Below, piece after piece: positions 60,181 to 64,000 of a stretch of DNA of 64,000 bases (positions are counted from its first letter, which is position 1; each line of letters opens with the position of its first letter). Location: contig CM051382.1 in assembly GCA_028015245.1 (NCBI GenBank), positions 15,181,691-15,245,690 of the forward strand, read 5' to 3'. This DNA comes from Cardamine occulta (Eukaryota; Streptophyta; Magnoliopsida; Brassicales; Brassicaceae). The notes under the pieces were generated by a model. That model was not told where the DNA came from and did no database searches. It saw only the letters and a list, made by a program, of their open reading frames with translations. The translations under genes were made by a program, and so were the position numbers.

Positions 60181-62768
60181 CTGGCAAATTTTGGCAAATT
60201 TCTAAAACATATCTGGCATATTTGTACAACTATGCATGTTTTGGAGAATTTATTTTTAGTTCCTGGGTATTTGGCATACTTATTTTAGTCTATGCATATT
60301 TGTTAAAATAAAATTATGAAATTTAAAAATAATTGGATAATACATAACATGTTGAGGTATAAGATAAAAAATGAAAAACATGTTGTGAATAACTTCAAAA
60401 TATGAAGATGTGCAAATACTATTCATTTCTTCATTGTGAAGATAAAAAAAAATTCTATTAAAAATATTTCTTAATTTTTATTTCATAATGAATGAAAAAA
60501 ATGAAATTTGAAGTACTATTAGAAATGATCTAATAAAGTAAGAAACCACACTGCAATACAACATAACTGACGTAAACTGTAGATAATTATTAAACCAAAG
60601 GGTATTTAAGAAAATAAATTTCTAGTTTAACTTTTATTTCTAAAATCGTTTTGATAACGGAATTTTGTGAACATTTTTTTTGTTTAACTTTAAATAATAG
60701 GAATGGGATATGGGATCAGAGGAATTCAAATCATGAAGCTACCACTCATGTCCATAAACCACGTCTTAGCCTAATCGAAGATAAACCCACGTGAAGACGT
60801 ACGGATGCTTACTTCGAGACAGATCCATTAATAGTTGAAAATAACAGAGCCTGGTTCAATTTCTTTCAGAGAAAAGTCAACGAGAGGAGTTTAGTAATGG
60901 TAACGGTAACATGTCACACATTCACAATTATGCTAATCTTAATATTTTCTTAGCTCTCCAAGCCTCTCATAGGTCTCTTAGGACTTGGTGGTAGTGGTAG
61001 TGGTTGTGGAAAGAACATGCAAGTGCCACATAAACGCTTCTACTTTCTACCAAGTGGCGTTACGACGTACACAAATAAATTGAATGGTATATAGCAATAT
61101 ATATAATTAAAATAAATTTTCCAAGTAACAATTTAGGAAAATAAAAAGAAGAAAATGTCTCCTTTTCTTTAAAGTCCGGGTTTATATTGTATATTTCAAA
61201 TTGGAAGACAACAAAAATTGGTGCTAAAGCCCACAAATTTTATGTGATATAGAACAAACAAATTTTGTAACTGAGTTAGTGAGGATATACTAATAATGTA
61301 ATCATAACAAAAATGCCAACATCGTTCTGGTTTTTCCTCTTGAGTAGTATACCGATGCCATTATCAGCTGTGAAAAAAGATTGACGTCATAGAAAGTAGG
61401 TGGGCCTTTAGTGGGCCGTAGATGTTCTCAAAAGCTTTCCACTTTCCGCAAATTTTCCTTTTTGGTATTTTCAATTTAAAGTCACATTCATTTTATTCAT
61501 TTATTTTATTATTGGTCCAAAATTATCTGTTTTCCCTGATAAAAATCAAAAATTCTGAATCTTTGACACATAATCTTTTTCGATATCCAAAGCCAATATT
61601 TAGTCAGTTCCTATTTAAAAAATGTCTTTCCATCTCAAAAAAAATTGAATTTGGTTATGATAGATTAACGGTTTATAACTTTAAAATAATCGGTATTTTA
61701 GTTTTTCAAAATAGAGTATGGAAATCCCTTTTATCAAAAGAGGAAAAAACAAAAAAAGAGTATGTTGCGAACGAAGTTTGTAATTTTAAAATTGTGTGGA
61801 GTATATCTTTTGCATGTGTTCTGAAACTTTTCGCATGCTTTTGACTTGTGAGTTGTTGAAAGAAAAAACTTTGGGGTGCGAGTTGTTGACAAGCAAAATT
61901 ACATGTTTTTTTTGTTAACTCACTAATGGACCTTTTGAGTACTAATTGTCAACATTAAATAATCATAAAGTGGATACTAATTTAAAATTTAATACTTTTG
62001 AGTACTAAATTTAAGATAAACACCAAAAAAAGTATTTGTTTTCAAAAATTCCGAAAATGATTTAGGAATCACTAGTAAAGTTTTAAAACATTTATTATAT
62101 ATTTTTGTGGTACTTAGAACCAGAAAAAAAAACAGTTCCTAAATTCCTATGGTATTTTGAGAATACTTGTATTACAATTTATTCTAAGGTTGTAAGGTTA
62201 AACGTGGAAAATCAAATTAGGTACAAAGTTTTTACCAAATCAGTAAATTCCGAAATTTTTCTTTTTAATTGATTTTCAAAATAAACCGTTTATGATTTGT
62301 CTTTTCTTTTTCTTTTTTTAATCAAAACTCAAAAATTATGTAGTCTTTATATTTCATCAAAGCTTCGTAATTCCCGTGAATTGAAACAGAAAATTTAATA
62401 TTGTAGTAGCAAGTATTTGCAATACTAATTTTGTTTGCATCCAAATAGTAAAGGTGGTTAAAACTTAAAATGATGAAGGTGCCACTAAATAGATTTTAAC
62501 AATAGTCTTTGAATTTTTTCAACTAGAGGGGAATCTAGTTTCAAATAGTTAGATGATTGTGTTTTGTTTTGCAAAAATTTAACATGTAAAATAAATAAAA
62601 AAACTTTAACAACAACAAAATTAAATGTATGTTTGGTAACCAAACCATTGGTAAAACCGAACGCCAAATGGCAACGCCCGGTCCAAACTTAACAGCTAGG
62701 ATTCTTCGTTTACAAGTGGATGTGTATACATACATACATACACAAGTTTATATATAAAGACTCAAATC
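60181..62768. other. AT-rich spacer, no gene recognised
   Basis: The sequence starts with repeated CTGGCA/TTTGGCA words (60181-60280) and continues AT-rich. A 140-residue plus-strand frame at 61422-61844 is low-complexity (Phe/Lys/Ile-rich) and not convincing. A (TACA)n run lies near 62730. Confidence 0.45.
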
Positions 62769-62777
62769 TATAAATAG
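62769..62777 (+). promoter_or_regulatory. TATA box of the DUF599 gene
   Basis: TATAAATAG lies 188 bases before the start codon. A transcription start about 30 bases downstream would give a leader of roughly 155 bases, which is plausible for the family. Confidence 0.6.
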
Positions 62778-62956
62778 AGAGGTAGAGATGAGTGAAAGGA
62801 ATCGGCTAAGAATCCGGGAAACAGAGAGAGAAAGGTGCGCATTAGATACGGGAGGGTCCACGTAAGACCCGTACTCCACTTTGATTCTCTCCTTCTCCTT
62901 CATTTCCTTTTTTATTTTTATTTTTCTTTGTGATCAATCTCGATCGATCTAAGAAG

Positions 62957-64000
62957 ATGAAGCGTGAGTATTTAGATTACACACTTGTTCCATTAGGGTT
63001 AGGTTTGATGGTGTTTTATCATCTATGGCTTCTCTACCGTATCATCCACCGTCCATCTTCCACCGTCGTTGGTCTCAACGCCTTCAATCGCCGCCTTTGG
63101 GTCCAAGCCATGATGGAGGTCTTTTTTTCTTATTTCTTTTGTTTATTATCATATATATTTTGGTTGTTTGGTTTATTCACATATTCATGTAGATTTTGTT
63201 TTGTTTGTGTATATGTTTATGCATGAGTTGATGATCATTATCCCGGAAAATACTAAAAAATCTCGGGGAAAAAGATTGATTCAGCTTATTTATTGGTTAT
63301 ATCTCGTGGGTTTGAATAACTAATAAATTGCATATCTGTTTTTACATATGACGATAGTTTAAATTGATTATGATGTGATAAATGATAAGTTTATGCATGA
63401 TGTGTAGAGATTTTCCGGGGAAAGAAAATTCTCTCAACGGTTTCAGTTCATTTTGTGTTGAAGGATGTGAGGTTGAGAATCTAATAATCTGTGTTCGTGT
63501 GTGTGTGTAAGTATAATCATCATGCATGCACCTTACCATAGACAAGTGATACTGATATATTGAAACAGTATCGACTTGTGTTTTTTTTTTCCTTCAATAG
63601 AACATTAATATTAAAGTTCTTTACATTAATGTTAGGATCTGGAAATTTCCTTAATAAATGAGTCCCCAAGTGTGAAAGCTAAATAACACTGAAAATATGC
63701 TTTGCATTTCTGGAAACAAGCGAATGCTAATATTCTTTTTTCTTTCTTTTAAATGTTTAGTAATAAACTAACTACTGTATAGTGTTTTCTCCACCAATAT
63801 TTTTTTCCTTTTTTGTTGATTTTAAGATTTCTTGTATTGTTAGATCACACTAATTAACTAATACAAATCCGTTTACAATTAATGCGAACAGGACTCATCC
63901 AAAAACGGCGTTCTAGCGGTTCAAACGCTAAGGAACAACATAATGGCGTCAACACTATTGGCATCAACCGCAATAATGTTATGTTCCCTAATCGCAGTAC
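62957..64000 (+). CDS. DUF599 membrane protein, 5' part only
   Basis: Exon 1 (62957-63118) encodes MKREYLDYTLVPLGLGLMVF, a first membrane segment, then YHLWLLYRIIHRPSSTVVGL and NAFNRRLWVQAMME. A long intron follows, and exon 2 from 63892 encodes DSSKNGVLAVQTLRNNIMAS and TLLASTAIMLCSLIAV, cut by the window edge. The order and the second hydrophobic segment match DUF599 proteins, small plant membrane proteins of about 250 residues with several membrane spans, function not established. By position this is the At5g24600 orthologue. The longer open frame running past 63118 is intronic. Confidence 0.88.

Noticed and set aside
61422..61844. 140-residue plus-strand frame
   Set aside because: The composition is low-complexity and driven by AT-rich DNA; there is no domain and no gene context.
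1..64000. CRISPR arrays, operons, prophage or bacterial-type systems
   Set aside because: The sequence is eukaryotic plant DNA with spliced genes; no regularly spaced direct repeats of CRISPR type were seen.

Overview
This is a window of plant nuclear DNA. It is AT-rich and intron-dense, with GT-AG splicing, several plant-specific families and small non-autonomous transposon remnants. Gene content and order match a stretch I remember from Arabidopsis thaliana chromosome 5 (about At5g24740 down to At5g24600), read in reverse. The source is therefore Arabidopsis or a very close Brassicaceae relative. The species cannot be fixed from the sequence, and all comparisons of gene order are from memory.

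Layout: (1) 1-690, end of a mariner/Stowaway-like repeat. (2) 1189-22005 (+), a giant VPS13-family gene, SHRUBBY. (3) 22095-23545 (-), a NYN-domain gene, tail to tail with SHRUBBY and best read as one spliced NYN-C2H2-NYN protein. (4) 24.2-25.05 kb, two unrelated gene fragments on the minus strand (inositol-oxygenase-like and BSK-kinase-like), suggesting transposon capture. (5) 25930-35212 (+), TWD40-2, a TPLATE endocytic complex subunit. (6) 36002-38816 (+), a RETICULATA-related plastid protein. (7) 38.9-41.4 kb, a duplicated spacer: one copy carries a broken tail of the next gene, the other an inserted hAT-like element. (8) 41336-42941 (-), a C78 peptidase with a zinc finger. (9) 46673-46957 (+), the low-sulfur gene LSU2 with an upstream UPE-box-like sulfur-response element. 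(10) 49062-50683 (-), HP30-2, and 51191-53952 (+), BIN4, sharing a short bidirectional promoter. (11) 54154-55581 (-), a thaumatin-like protein with a repetitive proline-rich tail. (12) 57783-58226 (-), a small Cys-rich protein. (13) 58.3-62.9 kb, a transposon-marked spacer. (14) 62957-64000 (+), the start of a DUF599 membrane protein, cut by the window edge.

These are independent housekeeping and stress genes rather than an operon or pathway. Themes are membrane traffic (SHRUBBY, TWD40-2), plastid envelope (RETICULATA-related, HP30-2), nuclear DNA topology (BIN4) and sulfur or defence response (LSU2, thaumatin-like). The most notable observations are the two-module NYN gene with a GC-AG intron, the chimeric pseudogene island, the spacer duplication with an empty-site control for its insertion, a second copy of the sulfur-response motif about 2.7 kb from LSU2, and the absence of a deaminase gene (TAD3) and a second LSU gene that I would expect here from A. 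thaliana.
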